From Candidatus Aveggerthella stercoripullorum (GTDB lineage Bacteria; Actinomycetota; Coriobacteriia; Coriobacteriales; Eggerthellaceae): a stretch of 61,885 bases of DNA. Both the position numbers and the translations under genes were made by a program. A model generated the notes under the pieces. That model made no database searches. It worked only from the letters and a program-made list of their open reading frames with translations, and was not told where the DNA came from. The stretch spans positions 1 to 61,885 of the forward strand of contig DVGB01000039.1 in the NCBI GenBank assembly GCA_018712955.1, given 5' to 3'. Of this stretch, positions 17,133 through 24,791 are shown in pieces (within the stretch, counting starts at the first letter, position 1; every line of letters starts with the position of its first letter).

Positions 17133-18044
17133 ATGGACGCTGTCTGGATGTTCTCGGGCCAAGGCGCCCAAAAGCCCGGTATGGGCGCAGGCGTGGCAGA
17201 CGATCCTGCCGCGCGCGAGGTCTACGAGTGCGCTTCGGAGCATTTCGGGTTCGATGTTGCGCGCACGTCGCTCGAGGCGAGCCAGGAAGAGCTCAACGAG
17301 ACCAAACGGGCACAGGCCTGCATGGTCGCGCTGTCCGTCGGCCTGGCGCGCGCGCTCGAGGCGCGCGGCCATGAGCCGTCTGCGGTGCTGGGATTTTCTC
17401 TCGGACAGGTAAGCGCGCTTGCGGTCTCCGGCATGCTGAGCCTCGAGGAGACGATGCGCTTTGCGGCATTCCGTGCGGAGGCAATGTCGCGTGCTGCCGC
17501 GAACGGCGCGGGCGCCATGTGCGCTTTGCTGGGCGCTGACGAAGAGGCGGCCGCAAAGCTGTGCGACGCCTGCGCCGACGGCGATGTGCTCGTTCCGGCG
17601 AACTATAACTGCCCGGGCCAGATCGTCATTTCGGGGTCCGAAGCTGCCATCGCGCGTGCTGAGGAAGCCTGGAAGGCGGAAAAGAAGCGCTGCTCCCGCC
17701 TTGCGACGTCGGGCGCGTTCCATAGCCCGCTCATGCAACCGGCCGCCGACGAGCTGGCGGCGTACTTGGCGCAGGTGGAGTTCTCGGAGGCGCGCATTCC
17801 GCTTGTGTGCAATGTCGACGCTCAGCCGCTTGCTGCCGCTGCCGCGCGCCAGCACCTTGCAGACCATTTGACGCATCCGGTCCGTTTCGCGCAGAGCGTG
17901 GCGTGGCTGGCAGAGCAGGGGGCGCACACGTTTGCGGAAGTAGGCTTCGGCGGCGTGCTCTCAGGCTTGGTCCGCCGTATTGACAAGAATCTGGGTCGTC
18001 CGGTCGTGGCGTCCCTTGAAGACGTGGAATCCTACGGAGAGTAG
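17133..18044 (+). CDS. fabD: Malonyl-CoA:ACP transacylase (FabD)
   Basis: Transfers malonyl from CoA to ACP. Hydrolase-like fold with FSGQGAQKPGMG at the start, nucleophile motif VLGFSLGQVSAL (GFSLG, serine near residue 88) and SGAFHSPLMQPA (catalytic His). The family nucleophile elbow is usually GHSLG; here it is GFSLG, so the elbow His is Phe. 303 residues. ATG 17133 with AAGGAGGGG fixes the start, 13 bases after fabK. Confidence 0.94.
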   Translation: MDAVWMFSGQGAQKPGMGAGVADDPAAREVYECASEHFGFDVARTSLEASQEELNETKRAQACMVALSVGLARALEARGHEPSAVLGFSLGQVSALAVSGMLSLEETMRFAAFRAEAMSRAAANGAGAMCALLGADEEAAAKLCDACADGDVLVPANYNCPGQIVISGSEAAIARAEEAWKAEKKRCSRLATSGAFHSPLMQPAADELAAYLAQVEFSEARIPLVCNVDAQPLAAAAARQHLADHLTHPVRFAQSVAWLAEQGAHTFAEVGFGGVLSGLVRRIDKNLGRPVVASLEDVESYGE

Positions 18045-18048
18045 AGGC

Positions 18049-18804
18049 ATGGAAGAAACAACGAAACGGGCAGCGCTCGTGACCGGGTCGAACCGTGGTA
18101 TCGGCCGCGCGGTCGCCGAACGGCTGGCGCGCGATGGGTTCGACGTGTGCGTGAACTGCTCGAGCGAAGCAAGCTTGCCGTCCGCGCAAGAGCTGGCAGA
18201 CCAGCTGGAGCGCGAATACGGCGTGCGTGCGGTCGCGGTCGCGGCGAACGTTGCCGACCCGGCGGCTGCGTCGGCTCTCGTCGACGCCGCGATGGAGGCG
18301 TTCGGGCGTCTTGACGTGCTCGTGAACAACGCGGGCATCACGCGCGATGGGCTGCTTGCCCGCATGAAGGACGAAGACTTCGACGCCGTGCTGGACGTCA
18401 ACCTCAAGGGCACGTTCAACTGTTGCCGCGCGGCTGCTCAGCGTATGATGAAGCAGCGCTACGGGCGAATCGTGAACATGAGCAGCGTCGTGGGCGTTGC
18501 GGGCAATGCCGGCCAGGCGAACTACGCCGCTTCGAAGGCGGGCGTCATCGGCCTGACGAAGGCTGTTGCGAAAGAGCTGGCCGGACGCAACATCACGGCG
18601 AACGCCGTGGCGCCTGGTTTCATCGAGACGGACATGACCGACGCGCTTTCCGACAAGCAGCGGGCGGCCATCACGGAGCGCATCGCTTCCAAGCGCCTGG
18701 GCGCTCCCGAGGACGTCGCGGCGCTCGTCTCGTTCCTGGCGAGCGAAGAGGCAGGATACGTGACCGGGCAGGTCGTGTGCGTGGACGGAGGTATGTCGCT
18801 GTGA
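18049..18804 (+). CDS. fabG: 3-oxoacyl-ACP reductase (FabG)
   Basis: NADPH-dependent short-chain dehydrogenase for the first reduction of the elongation cycle. TGSNRGIGRAVAE (cofactor glycine motif), NNAGITRDGLLARM, catalytic NMSSVVG serine with YAASKAG (Tyr and Lys), and the C-terminal GYVTGQVVCVDGGMSL are all present. 251 residues. It starts 4 bases after fabD and overlaps fabF by 4 bases. Confidence 0.96.
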   Translation: MEETTKRAALVTGSNRGIGRAVAERLARDGFDVCVNCSSEASLPSAQELADQLEREYGVRAVAVAANVADPAAASALVDAAMEAFGRLDVLVNNAGITRDGLLARMKDEDFDAVLDVNLKGTFNCCRAAAQRMMKQRYGRIVNMSSVVGVAGNAGQANYAASKAGVIGLTKAVAKELAGRNITANAVAPGFIETDMTDALSDKQRAAITERIASKRLGAPEDVAALVSFLASEEAGYVTGQVVCVDGGMSL

Positions 18805-20081
18805 GCATTAACGTGAAAAGGCCGGACGGGACCAACCGCGTCGTCATCACTGGCATGGGCGCCATTTCGCCTGCGGGCGTCGGCGTCAAGGCGCTGTGGG
18901 ATGCGGTCATGGGGAAGCAGTGCTGCATCGCCCCGATTGAGCGTTTCGACACGACCGACCAGGACGTGCATCTGGCAGGCGAAGTCCGCGGCTTCGATGC
19001 GACCGAGCACGGCATGACGAAAAAGGAAGCGCGCCGCTTCGAGCGTTTCGTGCAGTATGCGGTGGTTGCTTCCGACGAGGCTATGGGGCAGTCCGGGCTG
19101 GACATGGAGGCGGAAGACCCGACGCGCGTTGCGGTGCTGTTCGGTTCGGGCATCGGCGGTATCGAAGAGCTCCAGAAGAGCTTCAAGACTCTGTTCGAAA
19201 AGGGTCCGAAGCGCGTGAACCCGCTGTTCATCCCGACGATGATCGGCAATATGGCTCCGGGCCTTCTTGCCATTCGCTATGGCATGAAGGGCGAGTGCAT
19301 GGACATCGTGACCGCGTGCTCGACGGGCGCCCACTGCATCGGAACCGCTGTTCGCGACATTCGCCACGGCTATGCCGACGTCGTGCTGGCGGGCGGTACC
19401 GAAGAAAGTGTGTCGCCCATCTGCCTGGCAGGCTTTTCGAACCTTGGCGCGCTTACGAAGGCGGAAGACCCGCTGTGCGCATCGCTTCCGTTCGACGTGC
19501 GCCGTGCAGGCTTCGTTGCCGGAGAGGGCGCGGGCGCGGTCGTCCTGGAGTCGCTCGAGCATGCCCTTGCACGCGGCGCGAAGCCGATCGCGGAGATCGT
19601 GGGCTTCGGGTCCACGGGCGACGCCTACCACATGACCGCTCCTTCGCCCGATGGCGAAGGCATTGCGCGCGCGATGGCGCAGGCGCTGGCAGAGGGCGGC
19701 TTCACGCCTGCTGACCTGGGGCATGTGAACGCGCACGGAACCGGTACGCCCGCGAACGACCCGACCGAGTCCAAGGCGCTCCTTTCCCTGTGCGGCGAGG
19801 AGGTCGGCCGAGAGATTCCGGTGGTCTCCATCAAGGGCACGACCGGCCACACGCTTGGTGCGGCGGGCGCTATCGAAGCTATCGTGACGGCGCTTTCCGT
19901 GGCGAACGACTGCGTGCCGCCGACCACCGGATTTGCCGAGGCGGACCCGGAATGCCCCGTGAACGTGCTGACCGAGCCCCTTACGGGCTATCCCCAGAAG
20001 GTGGCGCTTTCCAACTCTCTGGGCTTTGGCGGTCACAACGCTTCCTTGGCTATTGCGCCGTTCTGCCGAACGGCGCAATAA
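18801..20081 (+). CDS. fabF: 3-oxoacyl-ACP synthase II (FabF)
   Basis: Elongating condensing enzyme (426 residues). The start GTG overlaps the fabG stop (GTGA). VVITGMGAISPAG opens the thiolase fold; the nucleophile is in DIVTACSTGAHCIG, and the two catalytic histidines are in NAHGTGTPANDPTE and KGTTGHTLGAAGA. There is no fabH in the window, so initiation must be encoded elsewhere or handled differently. Confidence 0.95.
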   Translation: MSINVKRPDGTNRVVITGMGAISPAGVGVKALWDAVMGKQCCIAPIERFDTTDQDVHLAGEVRGFDATEHGMTKKEARRFERFVQYAVVASDEAMGQSGLDMEAEDPTRVAVLFGSGIGGIEELQKSFKTLFEKGPKRVNPLFIPTMIGNMAPGLLAIRYGMKGECMDIVTACSTGAHCIGTAVRDIRHGYADVVLAGGTEESVSPICLAGFSNLGALTKAEDPLCASLPFDVRRAGFVAGEGAGAVVLESLEHALARGAKPIAEIVGFGSTGDAYHMTAPSPDGEGIARAMAQALAEGGFTPADLGHVNAHGTGTPANDPTESKALLSLCGEEVGREIPVVSIKGTTGHTLGAAGAIEAIVTALSVANDCVPPTTGFAEADPECPVNVLTEPLTGYPQKVALSNSLGFGGHNASLAIAPFCRTAQ

Positions 20082-20684
20082 GTCGACGCTGCGGGCTTCC
20101 CTGGCACTGGATCTTGCCCTTCAGCGGGGGCACGGCGGCGCGAAGGCCAGCCGCGCCCCCGCTTCACGGCAATCTCCGGCACCAGGGAAGCCCTCGCTGA
20201 CGTTTTGACGACCTGCGAGCGCGACTTTCTTGGGTTTAAAGAATGAAGGTTTTCCGTTTCGGGCGTCGGAGCGCTCTTGCTGGCGCTGTGGCGGGCTTCG
20301 AGCCGTAAAGCAGCTGTCTTGCGTGCGATCGGGTTTGCGTTGCGGCAATTCGGGGCACCGGAGCGCTTCTCGCTGACGTTTCGGCGACCTGCGAGCGCGA
20401 CTTGCGTGGGCTTTAGGAATGAAGGACAGGGTATGGCGGCGCGAAGGCCAGCCGCGCCCCCGCTTCACGGCAATCTCCGGCACCAGGGAAGCCCTCGCTG
20501 ACGTTTTGGCGACCTGTGAGCGCGACTTGCTTGGGTTTAAGGAATGTGGGGTCGTCATTTCGGACGTCGGAGCGCTTTTTGCTGGCGATTGTGAGGCTTG
20601 CGAGCGCGAAGCGTTTGCTTGCGCGTTCGGGCTTGCGCTACGGCAATTCGGGGCGCGGTTTGTTTGTAAGAAAGGACATTCATC
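20082..20684. repeat. Repeated intergenic block inside the fab operon
   Basis: A 603-base non-coding stretch between fabF and fabZ. A ~113-base segment (20134-20246) recurs almost exactly at 20434-20546, and its second half (from CTGACGTTT... to ...TTTAAAGAATG) is present a third time, diverged, at about 20371-20421. The copies are spaced about 300 bases apart, so the block is a partial tandem duplication. Open frames across it on either strand translate to Ser/Arg-rich sequence without family features; I treat them as spurious. Confidence 0.75.
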
Positions 20685-21134
20685 ATGGACATCACGTATC
20701 CGTGCGGGCGCGAGATCGTGGAGGCGGTTTTGCCGCACCGCGATCCTTTCGTGTGGGTAACGCGCGTTGTTTCCTGCGAGCCGGGCGAGCGCGTGGTCGC
20801 GGAGCTTGACGTCGACCCTGAGCTTCCGCTGTTCAAGGGCCATTTCCCGAGCCATCCGGTATTTCCGGGCGTGCTGCTCATGGAGGCGCTTGCTCAGGCG
20901 GCGTGCTTCTGCATCCTGGTCGGGCGCGAAGCGGAAGGCTCCATCGGCTTTTTCACGGGCATTGACGGGGCGAAATTCCGCCATCAGGTGCTTCCGGGCG
21001 ACACGGTGCGCTTGGAAGCGACCATCGTGAAGTCCTCTTCGCGCATGTGCGTCGCAGAGGTGCGTGCGTGCGTGGGCGATGACGTCTGCGCTACGGCGAC
21101 CCAGAAGTACGTGCTGGCGAAAGCCGAGGCGTAA
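20685..21134 (+). CDS. fabZ: 3-hydroxyacyl-ACP dehydratase (FabZ)
   Basis: Hot-dog-fold dehydratase (149 residues). Catalytic histidine in VLPHRDPFVWV, glutamate in GHFPSHPVFPGVLLMEALAQAA (the central helix). AAGAAAGGAC precedes ATG 20685. It continues the fab operon after the repeat block; the 603-base gap is unusual for this operon. Confidence 0.94.
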   Translation: MDITYPCGREIVEAVLPHRDPFVWVTRVVSCEPGERVVAELDVDPELPLFKGHFPSHPVFPGVLLMEALAQAACFCILVGREAEGSIGFFTGIDGAKFRHQVLPGDTVRLEATIVKSSSRMCVAEVRACVGDDVCATATQKYVLAKAEA

Positions 21135-21215
21135 CGGTTATAGTAAGGGACGGCGCGTCCGCAGCGGTTTGCTGTCGGCGCGCCGTGGTTCTCTTATTCA
21201 CGAAGGATCGAAGGC

Positions 21216-23702
21216 ATGAAGAACAAGAAGCTGCAGAATTACGTGACGCTCTCTTCTACGGGGCGCATCGTTTCGGACGGTGCTCCGGCAGAAGAGGTGG
21301 AGGCGCTCGACGTCGCCTACCGTCCTCCGCGCGTTGCCGAAGAGGCCGTGGCATCCGAGGACACGGCGCCGAACGCCATTGACGCGGCGGACGGGTCCGA
21401 ATACGCGCCTGGTCGTGCTCCTGCCACGGCGGAGCCCATCGAGGCGAAGAAGCCGCGCATTCTTGTCATGGCGCGCGGCAAGAACGCCCGCCGCCTTCTG
21501 CAGGACTGCTCCGAGGCCGGTTTCGAAGTCTGGGCGGCGACCACGCAGGACCGCCGCTTCGACACGTTCCTGCGCGCGGCGGACGGCATTGTGAGCCTGG
21601 GCGACAAATATTCCGACGCCCTGTTCTCGAACGCGTACGTGGTGCTGCAGGCGGCGCAGGATTGCCATGCGACCACTATCCTGCTTTCCGACGAGGCGCT
21701 TCCTTTAGCGAACGTCGACGGCTTCCTGGCGCATGCGAAGTACCGCGGCATGCGCGTGTTCCGCCCGGCGAGCGCCGAAGTCCCGGGCATCGGCTGGGTG
21801 CTGTGCACGACCGAGCGCACGGTCACGGGCGACGAAGTCTGGCGCGAATGCCCGAGCTGCGGCCTGAAGTTCGACGAGACGAGCTTGGGGGCGGGCCATT
21901 TCATCTGCCCTTCGTGCGGAAAGTACTTCCGCATGACCTCTACCGAGCGCATCAACGACACGCTCGACGCAGGGAGCTTCGAGGAATGGGATGCGAAGGT
22001 AGACGACAAAGACCCGCTCGGCTTCCCGGGCTATCCGGAGAAGATTGCCGCTCAGCGGGAGAAGACCGGCTTTGACGAGGGCGTGCGCACGGGCGTGGGC
22101 CGCATCGCCGGCCTGCGCGTGGCCATCGGCGTGATGGAGTCGCGGTTCTTCATGGGGTCCATGGGCTCTGCGGTGGGCGAAAAGGTGACGCGCTTGGTCG
22201 AACGTGCGACCGAAGAGCGCCTGCCGGTCGTGATCTTCACGGCGTCCGGCGGCGCGCGCATGCAGGAAGGCATCATTTCGCTCATGCAGATGGCGAAAGT
22301 CTCCTGCGCGCTCGAGCGTCATGCCGAAGCAGGGCTGTTCTACTGTGCGGTCATCACCGATCCGACGACCGGCGGCGTCACGGCATCGTTCGCCACGCAG
22401 GGCGATGTCATCCTGGCAGAACCGAAGGCGCTTATCGGCTTTGCGGGACAGCGCGTTATCCGAGACACCATCCGTCAGGAGCTGCCGGAAGGATTCCAGA
22501 CGGCTGAGTTCGCACTGGAGCACGGCCTGATTGATGCGATCGTGGAGCGCGGCAAGCTGCGCGAGACGCTGGCGCACCTGCTTGCGATCCATGTGGCGTC
22601 CGCCCAGGCGGCCCCGGCGCCGGGCGAAAGCTCGCTGCTGGTGGACTACGAGTCGGTATGCGAGAACCTGCGCGAGGGCACGGGCACGTACAACGTGGTG
22701 ACCTATGGCCTGCTGCCGGTCGACGATTCGCTGGTCGAAGAGGAAGCCGAAGACCTGGACCGTCGTCCGCTGTTCGACATCGGGCGTTTGGCAGACCGTA
22801 TCGGCAACCGCGGTACGGCTGCGGGCAAGCGCCTGGAGAAGGCCATTGCGCGCGGCGAGTTCAACGCCGAAGAGGGCGTTTCGCTCGATGGTACGGACGT
22901 CGATGCGGCAGACGTCGCTTCCAGCAAGGCGTGGGAGAGCGTGCAGCTGGCGCGCAACACGCGCCGCCCGACCGCGCAGTGCTATATCAAGGCGGTGGTC
23001 GACGGGTTCATCGAACTGCACGGCGATCGCGGCTTTGCCGACGACGCGGCCATCATGGCGGGTGTCGGCTGGATTGACGGCCGACCGGTCACGGTCATCG
23101 CGCAGGAGAAGGGCGCTGACCTGCACGAGCGTATTCGCCGCAATTTCGGCTGCCCGCAGCCGGAGGGCTACCGCAAGAGCCTGCGCCTCATGAGGCAGGC
23201 GGAGAAGTTCGGTCGTCCGATCGTGTGCTTCGTAGACACGCAGGGCGCATTCTGCGGCACGGAAGCGGAAGAGCGCGGCCAGGGCAACGCCATCGCGGAC
23301 AACTTGATTGCCATGGCGGGGCTTCGCGTGCCGACGGTGAGCGTGCTTCTGGGCGAAGGCGGCAGCGGTGGCGCGCTGGCGCTTGCCGTGTCCGACCGCG
23401 TTGCCATGCAAGAGCATGCAGTGTACTCCGTCCTTTCGCCGGAAGGCTTCGCGTCCATCCTGTGGAAGGACCGTACGCGCGCGGCAGAGGCGGCCGCCGT
23501 CATGAAGATGAGCGCGGCAGAGGCGTGCGAGATGGGCGTGGTCGAAGAGGTTATTTCCGAAGGCGACGGCCCGGCGCACGAGAATCCTGAGCAGGCAGAA
23601 GAGAACGTGCGCGAATTCGTCGTGCGCACGCTGGCCGAGCTCGGCGAAGTGCCGCTTGAGGAGCTTATGGACGAGCGTTACGCGCGCTTCAGGAAGTTCT
23701 AA
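21216..23702 (+). CDS. accDA: Acetyl-CoA carboxylase carboxyltransferase, AccD-AccA fusion with biotin-carboxylase-N-like N terminus
   Basis: Makes malonyl-CoA from acetyl-CoA using carboxybiotin. Single 828-residue chain: a low-complexity acidic leader (1-78); a region (80-184) that reads like the N-terminal Rossmann-type domain of biotin carboxylase (RILVMARGKNARRLL...ADGIVSLGD...FLAHAKYRGMRVFRP) without any ATP-grasp domain; the AccD zinc ribbon (Cys 212, 215, 231, 234); the beta carboxyltransferase domain (to about 465, GGARMQEG, DPTTGGVTASFA); and the alpha domain (about 500-828, ELHGDRGFADD, GEGGSGGALAL). The AccDA fusion is known in some lineages; the BC-N-like part is my reading. accB and accC are not in this operon. 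Confidence 0.9.
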   Translation: MKNKKLQNYVTLSSTGRIVSDGAPAEEVEALDVAYRPPRVAEEAVASEDTAPNAIDAADGSEYAPGRAPATAEPIEAKKPRILVMARGKNARRLLQDCSEAGFEVWAATTQDRRFDTFLRAADGIVSLGDKYSDALFSNAYVVLQAAQDCHATTILLSDEALPLANVDGFLAHAKYRGMRVFRPASAEVPGIGWVLCTTERTVTGDEVWRECPSCGLKFDETSLGAGHFICPSCGKYFRMTSTERINDTLDAGSFEEWDAKVDDKDPLGFPGYPEKIAAQREKTGFDEGVRTGVGRIAGLRVAIGVMESRFFMGSMGSAVGEKVTRLVERATEERLPVVIFTASGGARMQEGIISLMQMAKVSCALERHAEAGLFYCAVITDPTTGGVTASFATQGDVILAEPKALIGFAGQRVIRDTIRQELPEGFQTAEFALEHGLIDAIVERGKLRETLAHLLAIHVASAQAAPAPGESSLLVDYESVCENLREGTGTYNVVTYGLLPVDDSLVEEEAEDLDRRPLFDIGRLADRIGNRGTAAGKRLEKAIARGEFNAEEGVSLDGTDVDAADVASSKAWESVQLARNTRRPTAQCYIKAVVDGFIELHGDRGFADDAAIMAGVGWIDGRPVTVIAQEKGADLHERIRRNFGCPQPEGYRKSLRLMRQAEKFGRPIVCFVDTQGAFCGTEAEERGQGNAIADNLIAMAGLRVPTVSVLLGEGGSGGALALAVSDRVAMQEHAVYSVLSPEGFASILWKDRTRAAEAAAVMKMSAAEACEMGVVEEVISEGDGPAHENPEQAEENVREFVVRTLAELGEVPLEELMDERYARFRKF

Positions 23703-23774
23703 CGTCACTGCTGGCAACGCAGTGAGTGTACGAAAGGGCTGCGGCGAAAGTCCCTCAACGTGCAGCATTTAAGG

Positions 23775-23810
23775 AAAACGGCCCCGAAGGGCGAACTTCG
23801 GGACCGTTTT
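23775..23810. terminator. Terminator at the end of the fab/acc operon
   Basis: Stem AAAACGGCCCCGAAG (23775-23789)/CTTCGGGACCGTTTT (23796-23810), one mismatch, ending in a T tract on the plus strand and also able to act on the other strand. Confidence 0.88.
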
Positions 23811-23904
23811 GTGTTCAGTGCGCAGTGTCATGCGGTCTGCAGGGCTTTTGTCGCAGCCCGCGCACGCCGATTTGCGTCCTTTCGAGGAATCGAAATCCTG
23901 GTCT

Positions 23905-24030
23905 TATCGCACGTTTGGGAGGTTATTGGTCCAATTCGAGGGTTGGGAGGACCAAGAAGTTCTTAAACTTGCTGAAAACGCCCTGGACAGAACCAAAAAG
24001 TCCCCAAACTTGCCGCGAAAGCGCGATTTT
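23905..24030 (+). repeat. Structured ~130-bp repeat, copy 1
   Basis: Contains the motif GTTTGGGAGGTTATTGGTCC followed by inverted versions of it (GGACCAAGAAGTTCTTAAACTTGC and ...CCCAAACTTGCCGCGAAAG). The whole unit matches the reverse complement of 34900-35037 over nearly its entire length with scattered substitutions. It lies between the fab/acc terminator and the glycosylase gene. No open frame of note. Confidence 0.8.
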
Positions 24031-24111
24031 GGTTACGAAGGAGAGGGGCGTTTTTCGCGGTGTCGGGCGCTGTTGGCATCGTGCGCTGTCGGCATCGTGC
24101 GCCGTCGGGCG

Positions 24112-24630
24112 TCAGCTCTCGAGCACATCGCGGATGGGACGGTAAGCCTGCACCAGGTCGGGAAGGCGCATGCGGGCGTTCGCGGGGCTGGTCGACGGGA
24201 GTGGCGTTGCGGGCATGCCGCAGTCTTTTTCGCAAAAACGGTGGTAGAGCTGGGTTGCCTTCGTGCCGGTGGTGAAGACAGCCTCGATAGGAGCCGCATC
24301 CAGAATGCGACGCAGGTCGTTCGGGCGGGCATGGTGAATGCTTGCGTCCGAAGCCCCTTCGATGGTGCAGGATGCCAGCACATCCCAGAGTGCGATCTGG
24401 TGCTCCAGCAAAAATGCGCGCCTTGTGTCGTTGTCTGCGAGCGCATGGTCTGGCAGGTCAAAGAGCGCTTCCATCACGCGCCAGAAACGGTTTTGGGGAT
24501 GGCCGTAGAAGAACCCCTCAGCCCGCGAGACGGGAGAGGGCATGGTGCCGAGCACGAGCACGCGGGAGCGTTCGTCGAAGACGGGCTCTATCTCGTGGAC
24601 GACCAAGGTGCTTTCGCGTGCGGCGGGCAT
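24112..24630 (-). CDS. DNA-deoxyinosine (hypoxanthine) glycosylase, UDG family 6
   Basis: Base-excision repair enzyme that removes deaminated adenine from DNA. A 172-residue alpha/beta protein with LGTMPSPVSRAEGFFYGHPQNRFWRVM, the hallmark of the hypoxanthine-DNA glycosylase branch, LWDVLASCTIEGASDASI, and the late motif LPSTSPANAR. AAAGGAAG lies 4 bases before ATG 24630. It lies downstream of the DEAD-box helicase on the same strand with a hairpin between them. Confidence 0.88.
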   Translation of the reverse strand: MPAARESTLVVHEIEPVFDERSRVLVLGTMPSPVSRAEGFFYGHPQNRFWRVMEALFDLPDHALADNDTRRAFLLEHQIALWDVLASCTIEGASDASIHHARPNDLRRILDAAPIEAVFTTGTKATQLYHRFCEKDCGMPATPLPSTSPANARMRLPDLVQAYRPIRDVLES

Positions 24631-24646
24631 GGCTTCCTTTCAAGAG

Positions 24647-24693
24647 ACGCCGCCCGCAGGCGCCGTGATCGTATCGGTTCTTGCGGGCGGCGT
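24647..24693 (-). terminator. Hairpin between helicase and glycosylase genes
   Basis: Perfect 12-bp stem ACGCCGCCCGCA (24647-24658)/TGCGGGCGGCGT (24682-24693). The T tract is good on the plus strand (GTTTTG) and weak on the minus strand, so its working direction is unclear. Confidence 0.55.
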
Positions 24694-24791
24694 GTTTTGT
24701 ACTCTGGGATGCGGGGCGGGCGCTGCGGGCGGGGTGCTCAGCCCTTACGTGCGTGTCAGGGTAGAGCGGCCGAGGCTGGCGTCGGGCGGGG

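Noticed and set aside
20121-20984. A minus-strand gene across the fab operon repeat block
   Set aside because: The frame runs antisense through fabZ and the repeated segments and gives Ser/Arg-rich sequence; the repeat copies diverge without regard to codons.
21705-23768. A 687-codon open frame antisense to accDA
   Set aside because: Same reason: composition typical of reverse-frame reading of a high-G+C gene.
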